NCBI RefSeq assembly: GCF_036178845.1 | Contig: NZ_CP108070.1 | Span: 10,044,001 to 10,108,000 of the forward strand | Direction of reading: 5' to 3' | Length of the DNA stretch: 64,000 bases | Origin: Streptomyces sp. NBC_00271 | Lineage (GTDB): Bacteria > Actinomycetota > Actinomycetes > Streptomycetales > Streptomycetaceae | Shown: positions 33,061-40,690 of the stretch, piece after piece | Position numbering within the stretch: the first letter of the stretch is position 1 | Layout of the letters: each line of letters opens with the position of its first letter | Notes under the pieces: generated by a model | What the model was told of the DNA's origin: nothing | The model's input: only the letters and a program-made list of their open reading frames with translations | Databases searched by the model: none | Made by a program: the position numbers and the translations under genes

Positions 33061-34179
33061 ATGCCTGATGTGAGGCACTTCGAGACGATCGACGACATCG
33101 ACCGGGAGGCCTGGGACGCGCTCGCGCCGGGCAGTTGCTTCTACCAGAGCCATGCCTGGCTGCGGGGTCAGGAGCGGCCCGAGTTCGCCACCCCGGGTTA
33201 CCTCACGGTCGAGGCCGACGGCCAACTCCTCGCGGGGACGCCGTACTACGACTTCCCGTCGGAGAACGCACCGCCCCTGCCGGACGTGTCCGAGGGCCAC
33301 ACTGTGCTCAGACTTGGTACCCGTACCGGCTACCACAACGAGTTTCTGCTGCCGAAGGATCCCGGAACGGCAGGGGAGGCGCTCGACGCCCTGGTCGCCG
33401 GTGCCGCCGAGAGGGCCGCGGCGCTCGGCTGCGACGCGTTGCTCTTCGACTTCCTCACCACCGACAGTCTGCGGCTGCTCGCGGGCCGGTTCGGGGTGCG
33501 GGCGCAGCTGCGAGCCGCCGAGGCCGTGGTGCACAACGACGTCGGCACCTTCGAGTCCTACCGTCAGCTGCTCGGCCGCAACGTCCGCAAGCGCGAGTAC
33601 GAGATCCGGCGCTTCACGGACTCCGGGCTGCACGTGGAGACGGCCCCGCTGTCCGCGTGCGTCGACGAGTTCGCGCCACTGGTCGGCCAGACCATGGACC
33701 GGTACAACGCCTCCCTCGACCTCGCGGAGATCCACACGTTCCTCACCGTCCAGGCGAACTGCCTGGACGACCTGAGCACCGTGTTCCGCTGCGTCGACGA
33801 GAAGGGGGAACTGGTCGGCGCCAGCCTGTGCTTCGCCTGGCGGGACACCTTCTACGCCCGGGTGGCCGGCTTCGACTACGAGCGGACGCGCAACACCTAC
33901 GAGTACTTCAACGCCGTCTACTACGAACCGCTCCACCACATGGAACGCAACGCGATGACCACGCTCCACCTCGGGCCCTCCTCCCTGAAGGCGAAGGTTC
34001 ACCGGGGGGCCTCGCTGCACCCCCTGTGGGCGGCCGTCGTTCCCCTGCCGGCCACCGCGCCCGCCGGACTGCGACGGGACACGGTGGCGGACCAGGCTCT
34101 CGCCGACGCGGTCCGTGAGGAGGCGGGCGCCGGCATGAGCGAGGAGGAGTGGGACCTGACCCGCGTCACTCCCCTGTGA
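33061..34179 (+). CDS. FemAB/GNAT-like peptidoglycan-type transferase, copy 2
   Basis: The 372-residue protein is a diverged tandem copy of the preceding gene. It shares CFAWRDTFYARVAGFDYERT, YEYFNAVYYEPLHH, LHLGPSSLKAKVHRGASLHPLW and an N-terminal half with GSCFYQSHAWLRGQE. ATG 33061 has a strong GGAGG. The two copies probably act in sequence or as a heterodimer. Its end overlaps the convergent PhyH gene by 14 bases, so it is the last gene of the rightward operon. Confidence 0.75.
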   Translation: MPDVRHFETIDDIDREAWDALAPGSCFYQSHAWLRGQERPEFATPGYLTVEADGQLLAGTPYYDFPSENAPPLPDVSEGHTVLRLGTRTGYHNEFLLPKDPGTAGEALDALVAGAAERAAALGCDALLFDFLTTDSLRLLAGRFGVRAQLRAAEAVVHNDVGTFESYRQLLGRNVRKREYEIRRFTDSGLHVETAPLSACVDEFAPLVGQTMDRYNASLDLAEIHTFLTVQANCLDDLSTVFRCVDEKGELVGASLCFAWRDTFYARVAGFDYERTRNTYEYFNAVYYEPLHHMERNAMTTLHLGPSSLKAKVHRGASLHPLWAAVVPLPATAPAGLRRDTVADQALADAVREEAGAGMSEEEWDLTRVTPL

Positions 34180-35098
34180 GGGAGGCCTCCGGGCCGCCGG
34201 GCTCGCCGACGGGCCACAGCACCGGGCAGAACTCCGGGTCGGAGTAGTCCGGTTGACCGGCGGCAGTCCTGCGGACCAGGAAATCGTGTTTGTAGGGCTC
34301 CTGCCGGCCGTCGGACAGGGTGTGGTCGCGGTAGGTGTTCGTCCCGTCCTGGAGATGGAAGGAGATGGCCCGGCGCGGCCGGGGACTGCGGTTGGCGCCG
34401 CTGCCGTGGTAGAGGAGGCAGTGGTGGAAGGTCATGTGTCCTTTGGGAATGTGCACCGGAACCTTCTCGACCACGGCGCCGTTTCGCTCCGCGTCACCGT
34501 TCAGGAGATAGTCGCGCCCCACATCCTGAGGATCACCGACCGGCCGGGCGGCGCCGTGCCGATGCCGCCAGCGGTGGCTTCCGTTCACCATGGTGATCGT
34601 GCCCGACTCCTCGGTGCAGTCGTGGAACGGAATGAAGGCGGTGAGCATTTCGTCCGACGAGCAGGTGGGCCAGAAATACTTGTCGAAGTGCCAGGAGACA
34701 ATGTTCGACTTCTCTTCGGCGATGGGCGGCTTGTAGATCAGTGTGGCCTGGAAGACGCGTATTCCAGGAGTCTGTGCCAAGCGGGCGGCCACCGCCCCGA
34801 TGATGGGTTTCCTCAGGATTTTCCTCATCGTTTCGTCTTGGTAGTGGATGTAGTCGTTGTTGCGTTGGACATCTCCGTCGGCGGGGGTCCAGTCGGCCAG
34901 TCGGTCCGGCCGTTTCGGAAGCTCCCGATCGCGCTGACCAGCGTAGTAGCGCTCGCTCGCGTCGGTCAGGGCGTCCACTTCGGCGTCGGTGAGCAGCTTC
35001 TCCGACAAATACCAGCCACGCTCCGAATAAAGCCGGACATCTTTCTCGGACGGGAGCAGTTCGACTTCCTCGGCGGTAAGTCCTGAATGGTCGTACAT
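34166..35098 (-). CDS. PhyH-family Fe(II)/2-oxoglutarate oxygenase
   Basis: The 310-residue protein has the metal triad HFD (His137, Asp139 in SWHFDKYFW) and the distal HGSGANRS (His231), with Arg242 or Arg243 for 2-oxoglutarate. The HGSG-N-S-PRR spelling is classic for PhyH oxygenases of secondary metabolism (hydroxylation, halogenation-type or desaturation tailoring). ATG 35098 is chosen. It is transcribed toward the transferase genes and diverges from the MFS exporter across 123 bases. It lies inside the same cluster and is a candidate tailoring step. Confidence 0.87.
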   Translation of the reverse strand: MYDHSGLTAEEVELLPSEKDVRLYSERGWYLSEKLLTDAEVDALTDASERYYAGQRDRELPKRPDRLADWTPADGDVQRNNDYIHYQDETMRKILRKPIIGAVAARLAQTPGIRVFQATLIYKPPIAEEKSNIVSWHFDKYFWPTCSSDEMLTAFIPFHDCTEESGTITMVNGSHRWRHRHGAARPVGDPQDVGRDYLLNGDAERNGAVVEKVPVHIPKGHMTFHHCLLYHGSGANRSPRPRRAISFHLQDGTNTYRDHTLSDGRQEPYKHDFLVRRTAAGQPDYSDPEFCPVLWPVGEPGGPEASLTGE

Positions 35099-35221
35099 TC
35101 CGCGACTCCTGTTACCGTGAATGGGGTGCAACAGCGACATCCACCCGCACGCTAGCGGACCATGGTGCGCCATGCTAGCGTTGCCGTGATTTTTTTCATG
35201 AAGACTTGACCGGGGGTTGCG
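35099..35221. promoter_or_regulatory. Divergent PhyH/MFS promoter region with paired GCTAGC sites
   Basis: GCTAGC occurs at 35151-35156 and again at 35174-35179, the copies 23 bases apart, about two helical turns. Around them lies CCATGGTGCGCCATG. The spacing and symmetry suggest a regulator binding both sites between the PhyH and exporter genes. No cognate regulator gene lies in the cluster. Confidence 0.4.
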
Positions 35222-36532
35222 GTGGCCATATTCGACAAGGATATTCGAATCCTGATCGCGGACAACAAAGACTTCCGCAACATCTGGCTCGGAGAAACCT
35301 CGGCGCATTTCGGCGGACAGCTGACCAGTTTTCTCCTACCCTTGATCGCGGTCACCTACCTCCATGCGGACGGCACGGGCGTGGGACTCGTCTCGGCGGT
35401 GCAGTTCGTCCCCGTCGTGGTGCTCTCGCTGATCGCCGGTGTCATGGTCGACCGGTATCCGCCGCGCCGCACCCTCGTCGCCGCGAGTGTCGCTCAGGGC
35501 GCGGCGCTTGCGGTGCTCGCCGCGTTCCAGGCGGCCGACGGGCTGAACTTCGGCCAACTTGTCGTCGCCGCCGCCGTGATCGGTGTCGCCACCGTCTTCT
35601 ACGAAGTCGCCTACCAGTCCACGCTGCCCAGGCTCCTGCCGCTGAACTCCATCGCCGCGGCCAACGGCCTGCACCAGGCGACGTATTCGGTCAGCACCCT
35701 CGCCGGTCCGGCCGCGGCCGGCTTCCTCGTCGGCCAGTTGGGGGCGTCGCCGACCCTGACGGTGGCCGCCGCATGCTCCGCCGGTGCCGCGGTGAGCGGT
35801 CTGCTGCTGCGGGGCGTCAAGGCCCCCGAACAGCCACGTGAGTCGGCGCTGAAGGCGATCGGCTCCGGGCTCCGCTACACGTGGTCCCTGCGCCCGATCC
35901 GGGACCTGTGCGTTCAGGCCGGCCTATCGAACCTGCACGAGAAGGCGTTCCTGACCGTCTTCCTGGTGTTCGCCGTCCGTGACCTCGACATGAGCGGCAC
36001 CACCGTGGGCGTGATCACCGGCATCGGCAGTGTGGGGGCCCTGATCGGCTCGCTCTGCGCCACCCGGCTCACCCGACGGTGGGCCGTCGGCGGTGTGCTG
36101 GCCCTGGGTGCGGTGCTGGCCGCGGTGGGTCTGCTGCTCGTACCCGCCGTCAGCCAGGTCGGCGGGTACGTCGCCGTGCTCGCGTCGGTCGCCATGATGG
36201 TGAACGGCTTCGGCGTCGCACTGTTCAACGTGTTCGCCGTCAGCCTGCGGCAGGCCATTCCGCCGGAGCACCAGATCGGCGCGGTGACCGCGAGCTACCG
36301 CCTTGTCGCCCTGGGGACGCTGCCCCTGGGAGCCCTCGTCGGCGGTGCGCTGGCTGACGCCCTGTCACCCGGCACGGCCCTGTGGGCCGTCGGGGTCTCC
36401 TACCTGGTCGTCTCGTTCTGGCTCACGTTCTCCCCCCTCCGCGGGGCTCGCACGCTGGAGGAGGCACAGAAGCTCGGTCGTACGACGGACACGCCCGAGT
36501 CCCAGGACGCGGACCGGTCCCCCTCGGTCTGA
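35222..36532 (+). CDS. MFS exporter
   Basis: The 436-residue membrane protein has 12 predicted helices, starting IWLGETSAHFGGQLTSFLLPLIAVTYL. The MFS loop motif is VMVDRYPPRRTL (about 76-87) and a second is RLTRRWAVGGVLALG. It belongs to the MFS exporter group related to tetracycline/macrolide efflux (MefA-like, DHA3). GTG 35222 follows GGGGG. Divergent from the PhyH gene at the cluster's end, it is the likely product exporter or self-resistance pump. Confidence 0.88.
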   Translation: MAIFDKDIRILIADNKDFRNIWLGETSAHFGGQLTSFLLPLIAVTYLHADGTGVGLVSAVQFVPVVVLSLIAGVMVDRYPPRRTLVAASVAQGAALAVLAAFQAADGLNFGQLVVAAAVIGVATVFYEVAYQSTLPRLLPLNSIAAANGLHQATYSVSTLAGPAAAGFLVGQLGASPTLTVAAACSAGAAVSGLLLRGVKAPEQPRESALKAIGSGLRYTWSLRPIRDLCVQAGLSNLHEKAFLTVFLVFAVRDLDMSGTTVGVITGIGSVGALIGSLCATRLTRRWAVGGVLALGAVLAAVGLLLVPAVSQVGGYVAVLASVAMMVNGFGVALFNVFAVSLRQAIPPEHQIGAVTASYRLVALGTLPLGALVGGALADALSPGTALWAVGVSYLVVSFWLTFSPLRGARTLEEAQKLGRTTDTPESQDADRSPSV

Positions 36533-36661
36533 GAGCGAGGCCGGGGCCCCGAACTCAGCCGGGTTCCGCCACGGCTGACCCGCTGTTCACAGGGGACCGC
36601 CCACCTGGTGCGAGAGGAAGATCACGCCAGGTGGCGCGGTCTTGGCCCCACACCCGACACG

Positions 36662-36800
36662 CGGTACGGTCGGTGCGATATCGATGACGGCAAGACGGAA
36701 GCCGGTGGGAAACCGGCACGGTCGCGCCACTGTGAACGAGAGGCTCCAGCCCGCTGGGACCCCTTGTGAGTCAGACCCGTAGCCGTCGTCCAGTGCACCA
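36662..36800 (+). promoter_or_regulatory. Cobalamin riboswitch
   Basis: The leader contains GGAAGCCGGTGGGAAACCGG, CACGGTCGCGCCACTGTGAA (the B12 box core GCCACTGTG) and, further on, GTGAGTCAGACCCG, the three conserved parts of a cobalamin aptamer in the right order. It precedes cbtB by 37 bases, so cobalamin binding should shut off cobalt-uptake genes at translation or early termination. Confidence 0.92.
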
Positions 36801-36836
36801 CCGAGATGGGACGCGAACTCCCGAGGAGGCCCTGCC

Positions 36837-37058
36837 ATGGCGCAGACCGTCGCCCAGCCGACAACCACCACCCCCGTCGTTCCCGCCAAGCTGCCGCTCA
36901 AGGCGATTGCTCCGTGGGCGGTCTTCTTCGGCATTCTGATGCTCGTCCTGCTGTACTTCGTCGGTGCCGAACAGGGCGCCACCTCCGTCGTCTCCGGCTC
37001 GGACGTCCACGAGTGGGTACACGACGCCCGCCACCTTCTCGGCTTCCCCTGCCACTGA
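36837..37058 (+). CDS. cbtB: Cobalt transporter subunit CbtB
   Basis: The 73-residue protein has one transmembrane helix (APWAVFFGILMLVLLYFVG) and the His-rich C-terminus HEWVHDARHLLGFPCH typical of CbtB, the small partner of CbtA. Together they are B12-regulated proteins that import cobalt for corrin synthesis. ATG 36837 has GAGGAGG upstream. The riboswitch in front supports this call strongly. Confidence 0.93.
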   Translation: MAQTVAQPTTTTPVVPAKLPLKAIAPWAVFFGILMLVLLYFVGAEQGATSVVSGSDVHEWVHDARHLLGFPCH

Positions 37059-37081
37059 CCGAGGGGAACCCCAGCACTCCC

Positions 37082-37834
37082 ATGAACTCCGCGACGGTAA
37101 GAAATCTGCTCGTGCGGGGCATGTTGGCCGGCCTCGGTGCCGGCCTGCTCGCCCTGGTTGCCGCCTACTTCCTCGGTGAGCCGAACGTCGACAGCGCGAT
37201 CAGCTTCGAGGAAGCCCACTCCCACGAGCACGAGATGGAGATCGTCTCCCGGTCTCTGCAGTCCACCGCCGGTCTCGCCACCGGCGTCCTGGTCTACGGC
37301 GTCGCCTTCGGCGGCATCGCCGCGCTGGCCTTCTCCTTCGCGCTCGGCCGCGTCGGCCGCTTCAGCCCGCGGGCGACCGCACTGCTGCTGTCCGGCTGCG
37401 CGCTGCTGGCCGTGTACGTCGTGCCGTTCCTGAAGTACCCGGCCAACCCGCCGTCGGTCGGCAACGCCGACACCATCGGCAAGCGGACCACCCTGTACTT
37501 CCTGATGATGGTGCTCAGCGTGCTCCTCGCGATCGCCGCCACCATCCTGGGCAAGCGGCTGGCACCCAGGATCGGCACCTGGTACGCCACCGTTGGCGCG
37601 GTGGCCGCCTTCGCCGTCGTGATCGGTCTGGCGTACGCGTTCCTGCCGGTCATCAACGAGGTGCCGAAGGACTTCCCGGCCACCCTGCTGTGGCGGTTCC
37701 GTCTCTCCGCACTGGCCATACAGACCGTCCTGTGGGGCGGATTCGGCCTGGTCTTCGGCGAGTTGGCCGAGCGCTTGCTGAACCCCAAGCCGGTGACGGC
37801 CGCCGCGAGCGGACGGGTCGCCGTCCCCAGCTGA
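37082..37834 (+). CDS. cbtA: Cobalt transporter CbtA
   Basis: The 250-residue membrane protein has five to six helices (LLVRGMLAGLGAGLLALVAAYFLGEP at the start), HSHEHEM metal-rich loop at about 45-51, and IGKRTTLYFLMMVLSVLLAI. These match CbtA. It begins 24 bases after cbtB and ends before a strong terminator. Location next to a B12-type radical SAM gene is suggestive but the two transcription units are separate. Confidence 0.92.
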   Translation: MNSATVRNLLVRGMLAGLGAGLLALVAAYFLGEPNVDSAISFEEAHSHEHEMEIVSRSLQSTAGLATGVLVYGVAFGGIAALAFSFALGRVGRFSPRATALLLSGCALLAVYVVPFLKYPANPPSVGNADTIGKRTTLYFLMMVLSVLLAIAATILGKRLAPRIGTWYATVGAVAAFAVVIGLAYAFLPVINEVPKDFPATLLWRFRLSALAIQTVLWGGFGLVFGELAERLLNPKPVTAAASGRVAVPS

Positions 37835-38135
37835 CCTGACGCGCCACACGAGTGAAGGCCCCCGGAACCATCCGGGGGCCTTCTCGTGTTGTAAGTCCCC
37901 TACCATCGGGGTGTGTTCCGTGGAGAGAGTGGTCAACCGGTGAAGGATTGACGGGAGTTGTTAAGAGTTGAAAGAATCCAGCTCGCTTCGCCGCGTCTGA
38001 AGTGAGCGAAGCGACACGAGTGGCTTGGGCGGCATGCCTGCCGCCGGTTCTGCGTCGGGTCATCCCGTTCTGCCGTCCGCGTCGGTCACTCGCGCGCCAT
38101 CACCTCCCACACTTTCGATTTCACAGAGGCTCATC
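37835..38135. other. Intergenic region after cbtA
   Basis: Besides the terminator at 37856-37883 the gap holds no recognisable gene. The last 40 bases lead into the LAETG protein, with AGAGG before its TTG start. Confidence 0.5.
37856..37883. terminator. Terminator after cbtA
   Basis: AAGGCCCCCGGA (37856-37867) and its exact complement (37872-37883) form a 12-base stem with an ACCA loop, 22 bases past the cbtA stop. Confidence 0.88.
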
Positions 38136-39065
38136 TTGTCGCGTTCGCAACACTCCAGAACTCTGGCTGTGCTCGCCGCAACCGCATTCGCCACCTCCGC
38201 CGTGCCCCTGCTCGGCGCGGGGGTGGCCAGTGCCACGACCGCCGGGGCGTGCGAGTCCGCCACGGTCCAGTACCGCATCGTCGGCGCCGACGGAAACGTC
38301 GTGGGCGCCGACTGGACCTCGCAGGGCGGGTTCCATCAATGGGACACCGTTCCCGGGAGCGTCCAGGTCCGGCTGGCTCCGGGCCAGACGGTCGGGGAGG
38401 GCTGCAAGTACCCCGTGTCCCTCGCCGAATACACCACCGAGGGGCCGAACTGGTACGTCTCCGGACACCAGAGCCTGGTCGACAAGGCCACGGTCTACCT
38501 CACCGCCGACGACGTCGCCGGTACGGACGACGCGAAGCGGACCTGGCAGAAGCTCACCGTGAAGGCGCCGGACTGCTACGGCCAGATCGACCTGTACGGC
38601 GACGACATCACCTACGACGGGAAGACGGGGGAGGGACACGGCCCCGTGCCCTACGAGCCCGACAACGTCGTCACCCCCTACCACCTCATAGCGGCGTGGA
38701 ACGGGGGCGAACAGCCGTGCACCCCCGGCCCGTCGGACTCGCCCACCCCGACGCCGTCGACCCCGACCACTCCCGCCACCCCGGTCACGCCCACGACTCC
38801 CGCGGGCGGACAGCCTCCCGCCGAGGAGACGACCCCGCCTCCGACCAGCCCCAAGCCCTCCACCACGCCTCCCACGACGCCGGACGTGCCCCCGCTGGAG
38901 TCGACGCCGCCCGCCACGCCCAAGCCGTCGCCCAGCGACAGCGGGCCGCCGCTGGCGGAGACGGGTGCGAGCGCGCCGGTCGGCACCCTCGCGGGCGGCG
39001 CGGCCCTGGTGGTCGCCCTCGGTGCCGGGGCGGTGTACGCGTCCCGCCGCGCACGCCGCTCATGA
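38136..39065 (+). CDS. LAETG sortase-anchored cell-wall protein
   Basis: From TTG 38136 (AGAGG upstream) the 309-residue protein has a signal peptide (LAVLAATAFATSAVPLLGAGVASA). A globular part of about 180 residues follows, with paired Cys. Then comes a long Pro/Thr/Ser-rich stalk (about 195-275), the sorting signal LAETGA, a hydrophobic helix (LAGGAALVVALGAGAVYA) and a RRARR tail. LAxTG is the class E sortase motif of Streptomyces, so the protein is likely displayed on the cell surface. The globular domain is not recognised. Confidence 0.82.
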   Translation: MSRSQHSRTLAVLAATAFATSAVPLLGAGVASATTAGACESATVQYRIVGADGNVVGADWTSQGGFHQWDTVPGSVQVRLAPGQTVGEGCKYPVSLAEYTTEGPNWYVSGHQSLVDKATVYLTADDVAGTDDAKRTWQKLTVKAPDCYGQIDLYGDDITYDGKTGEGHGPVPYEPDNVVTPYHLIAAWNGGEQPCTPGPSDSPTPTPSTPTTPATPVTPTTPAGGQPPAEETTPPPTSPKPSTTPPTTPDVPPLESTPPATPKPSPSDSGPPLAETGASAPVGTLAGGAALVVALGAGAVYASRRARRS

Positions 39066-39126
39066 CCACGGCGCGAGGGGTCACCTTCGCGGCGTAGCCC
39101 AGCCCGCCGGCTCCGCCTCGGCGTCG

Positions 39127-39525
39127 TCAGGAAGCGAACTTCTTGACGGCGTCAGGGCTGACCGGGGTGAAGAAGTTGACGAGGTTGCCGTCGGGGTCGC
39201 GGAACAGCAGCGAACGGTTGCCCCAAGGCATGGTGGTGGGCTTGTTGACGAAGTCCTCCACGAAGCCGGTGAGGTTCTCGTACACGCCGTCCACGTCGTC
39301 GACGAGGAACTCGATGATCACGGAGCGGTTGTCGGACGGACGGGCGGCGTCGGGCGCGAACAGCGGCACGGTGCGGACGCCGGCGATCGCGAGAGTGGCT
39401 GACGCCGTCCGGAGCTCGGCGAAGTCCTGGTGGGACCAGCTCGCCCGGATGCCGGTCGCGCGCTCGTAGAAGTCGACGAGGCGTGCGACATCGCCCGTGA
39501 TGACGCGGATCGAGACGAGGTTCAC
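39127..39525 (-). CDS. VOC superfamily (glyoxalase-like) protein
   Basis: The 132-residue protein has the paired beta-alpha-beta-beta-beta units of the VOC fold: RVITGDVARLVDFYERATG at the start, SVIIEFLVDDVDGVYENL in the middle and RSLLFRDPDGNLVNFFTPV near the end, with Glu/His-type metal positions plausible. Substrate is unknown; roles range from dioxygenase to antibiotic binding. GTG 39525 has a GGGAG site. It is divergent from a WYL-domain regulator across 96 bases, a common pairing in Streptomyces. Confidence 0.85.
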   Translation of the reverse strand: MNLVSIRVITGDVARLVDFYERATGIRASWSHQDFAELRTASATLAIAGVRTVPLFAPDAARPSDNRSVIIEFLVDDVDGVYENLTGFVEDFVNKPTTMPWGNRSLLFRDPDGNLVNFFTPVSPDAVKKFAS

Positions 39526-39621
39526 GATGATCTCCCGGTGAGTTCGGTGGGATGCGTACTCACGGAGGCTAGGAGAGATAGCGGACACATTCCGCCCGGT
39601 ATCGCGGGGATACTTCTGAGC

Positions 39622-40635
39622 ATGCCCAGGCCCACAGCTCGCGTGCTCACCCTGCTGGAGCTCCTGCAGTCGGGCGGCATCAGGACCGCCGCCGAACTCG
39701 CCGAGCGGCTCGACGTCGACGAACGCACCGTGCGCCGGTATGTGGACCACCTGGTCGACCTCGATGTGCCCGTCGAATCGGTGCGCGGCCGCTACGGCGG
39801 GTACCGGCTCGCCCCCGGCCACCGCATGCCTCCGCTCATGCTCGGCGACGACGAAGCGCTGGCCGTGCTGCTCGGCCTGATCGCCGGTCGCCGAGCCGGG
39901 CTGCCGACGACCACGGGCACCGCCCATGAGACGGCCACGGCCAAGATCCGGCGCGTCCTGCCGAAGCACCTCGCTCGAAGGCTCGACGCCGTGCTCGACT
40001 CCCTCGCCTTCACCGCTCCGCCCGACGAGACGGCCGCACCGGAGAGCGCGGTCCTGCTTCCGATCGCCGACGCGATCCGCCATCGCCGGCCGATCTCGAT
40101 CCAATACACCGCCGGAGACGGCCGGCACAGCGCCCGCACGGTGCACCCGTACGGGCTCGTCGTCCACTCGGGCCGGTGGTACGTAACCGGTGCGGAGCCC
40201 GAGAGCGGTGCGGACCGCACGTTCCGGCTCGACCGCATCGCGGACGCGAGGTCCCTGCCGGGCTCCTTCGAGCCGCCCGCGGGACTCGATCCGGCGCGGC
40301 GCGTCGTGTCGGGGTTCGCCGAGGCTCCGTACCGGCACGAAGTGATCCTGTGGATCCGGGGGACGGTCGAGCAGATCCGTGTCCGGCTTCCGGCCAGCGT
40401 CGCGATCGTCGAGGAGCCGCGGGCTTTGGGACGCGCGGACGGTGATGCCGAGCTCTGGTCGCGTGTCCGGTTGCGTGTGGAACGGCTCGACTGGTTGCCT
40501 CCGGTGCTCGCGTCGCTCGATCTGCCCTTCGTGATCGAGCGACCCGACGAGCTCCGCGATCTCGTCGTCGCGCTCGCCGACCGGCTCGTGAACTCCGCCC
40601 GGCGGCGTCCGCCCGAGGTACGACCGGTGCCGTGA
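39622..40635 (+). CDS. WYL-domain transcriptional regulator (YafY type)
   Basis: The 337-residue protein has an N-terminal HTH_11 helix-turn-helix (RVLTLLELLQSGGIRTAAELAERLDVDERTVRRYV) and a wing PVESVRGRYGGYRL. The WYL domain starts near HRRPISIQYTAGDG and contains HPYGLVVHSGRWYVTG. WYL domains sense nucleic acid or nucleotide ligands. It probably regulates the divergent VOC gene and itself. The start ATG 39622 directly precedes the DNA-binding helix. Confidence 0.9.
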   Translation: MPRPTARVLTLLELLQSGGIRTAAELAERLDVDERTVRRYVDHLVDLDVPVESVRGRYGGYRLAPGHRMPPLMLGDDEALAVLLGLIAGRRAGLPTTTGTAHETATAKIRRVLPKHLARRLDAVLDSLAFTAPPDETAAPESAVLLPIADAIRHRRPISIQYTAGDGRHSARTVHPYGLVVHSGRWYVTGAEPESGADRTFRLDRIADARSLPGSFEPPAGLDPARRVVSGFAEAPYRHEVILWIRGTVEQIRVRLPASVAIVEEPRALGRADGDAELWSRVRLRVERLDWLPPVLASLDLPFVIERPDELRDLVVALADRLVNSARRRPPEVRPVP

Positions 40636-40690
40636 GCCCGCCACCACCGTCACGGTCGGCGCCGGTGGCGGCGCGGGGGGCGTGCTGGTG

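Noticed and set aside
30313..34020. A 1235-codon open frame on the minus strand across the transferase genes
   Set aside because: It is antisense to well-supported genes with known folds. Its protein is Arg/Pro/Gly-rich, lacks domains, and is explained by high third-position GC keeping stops away.
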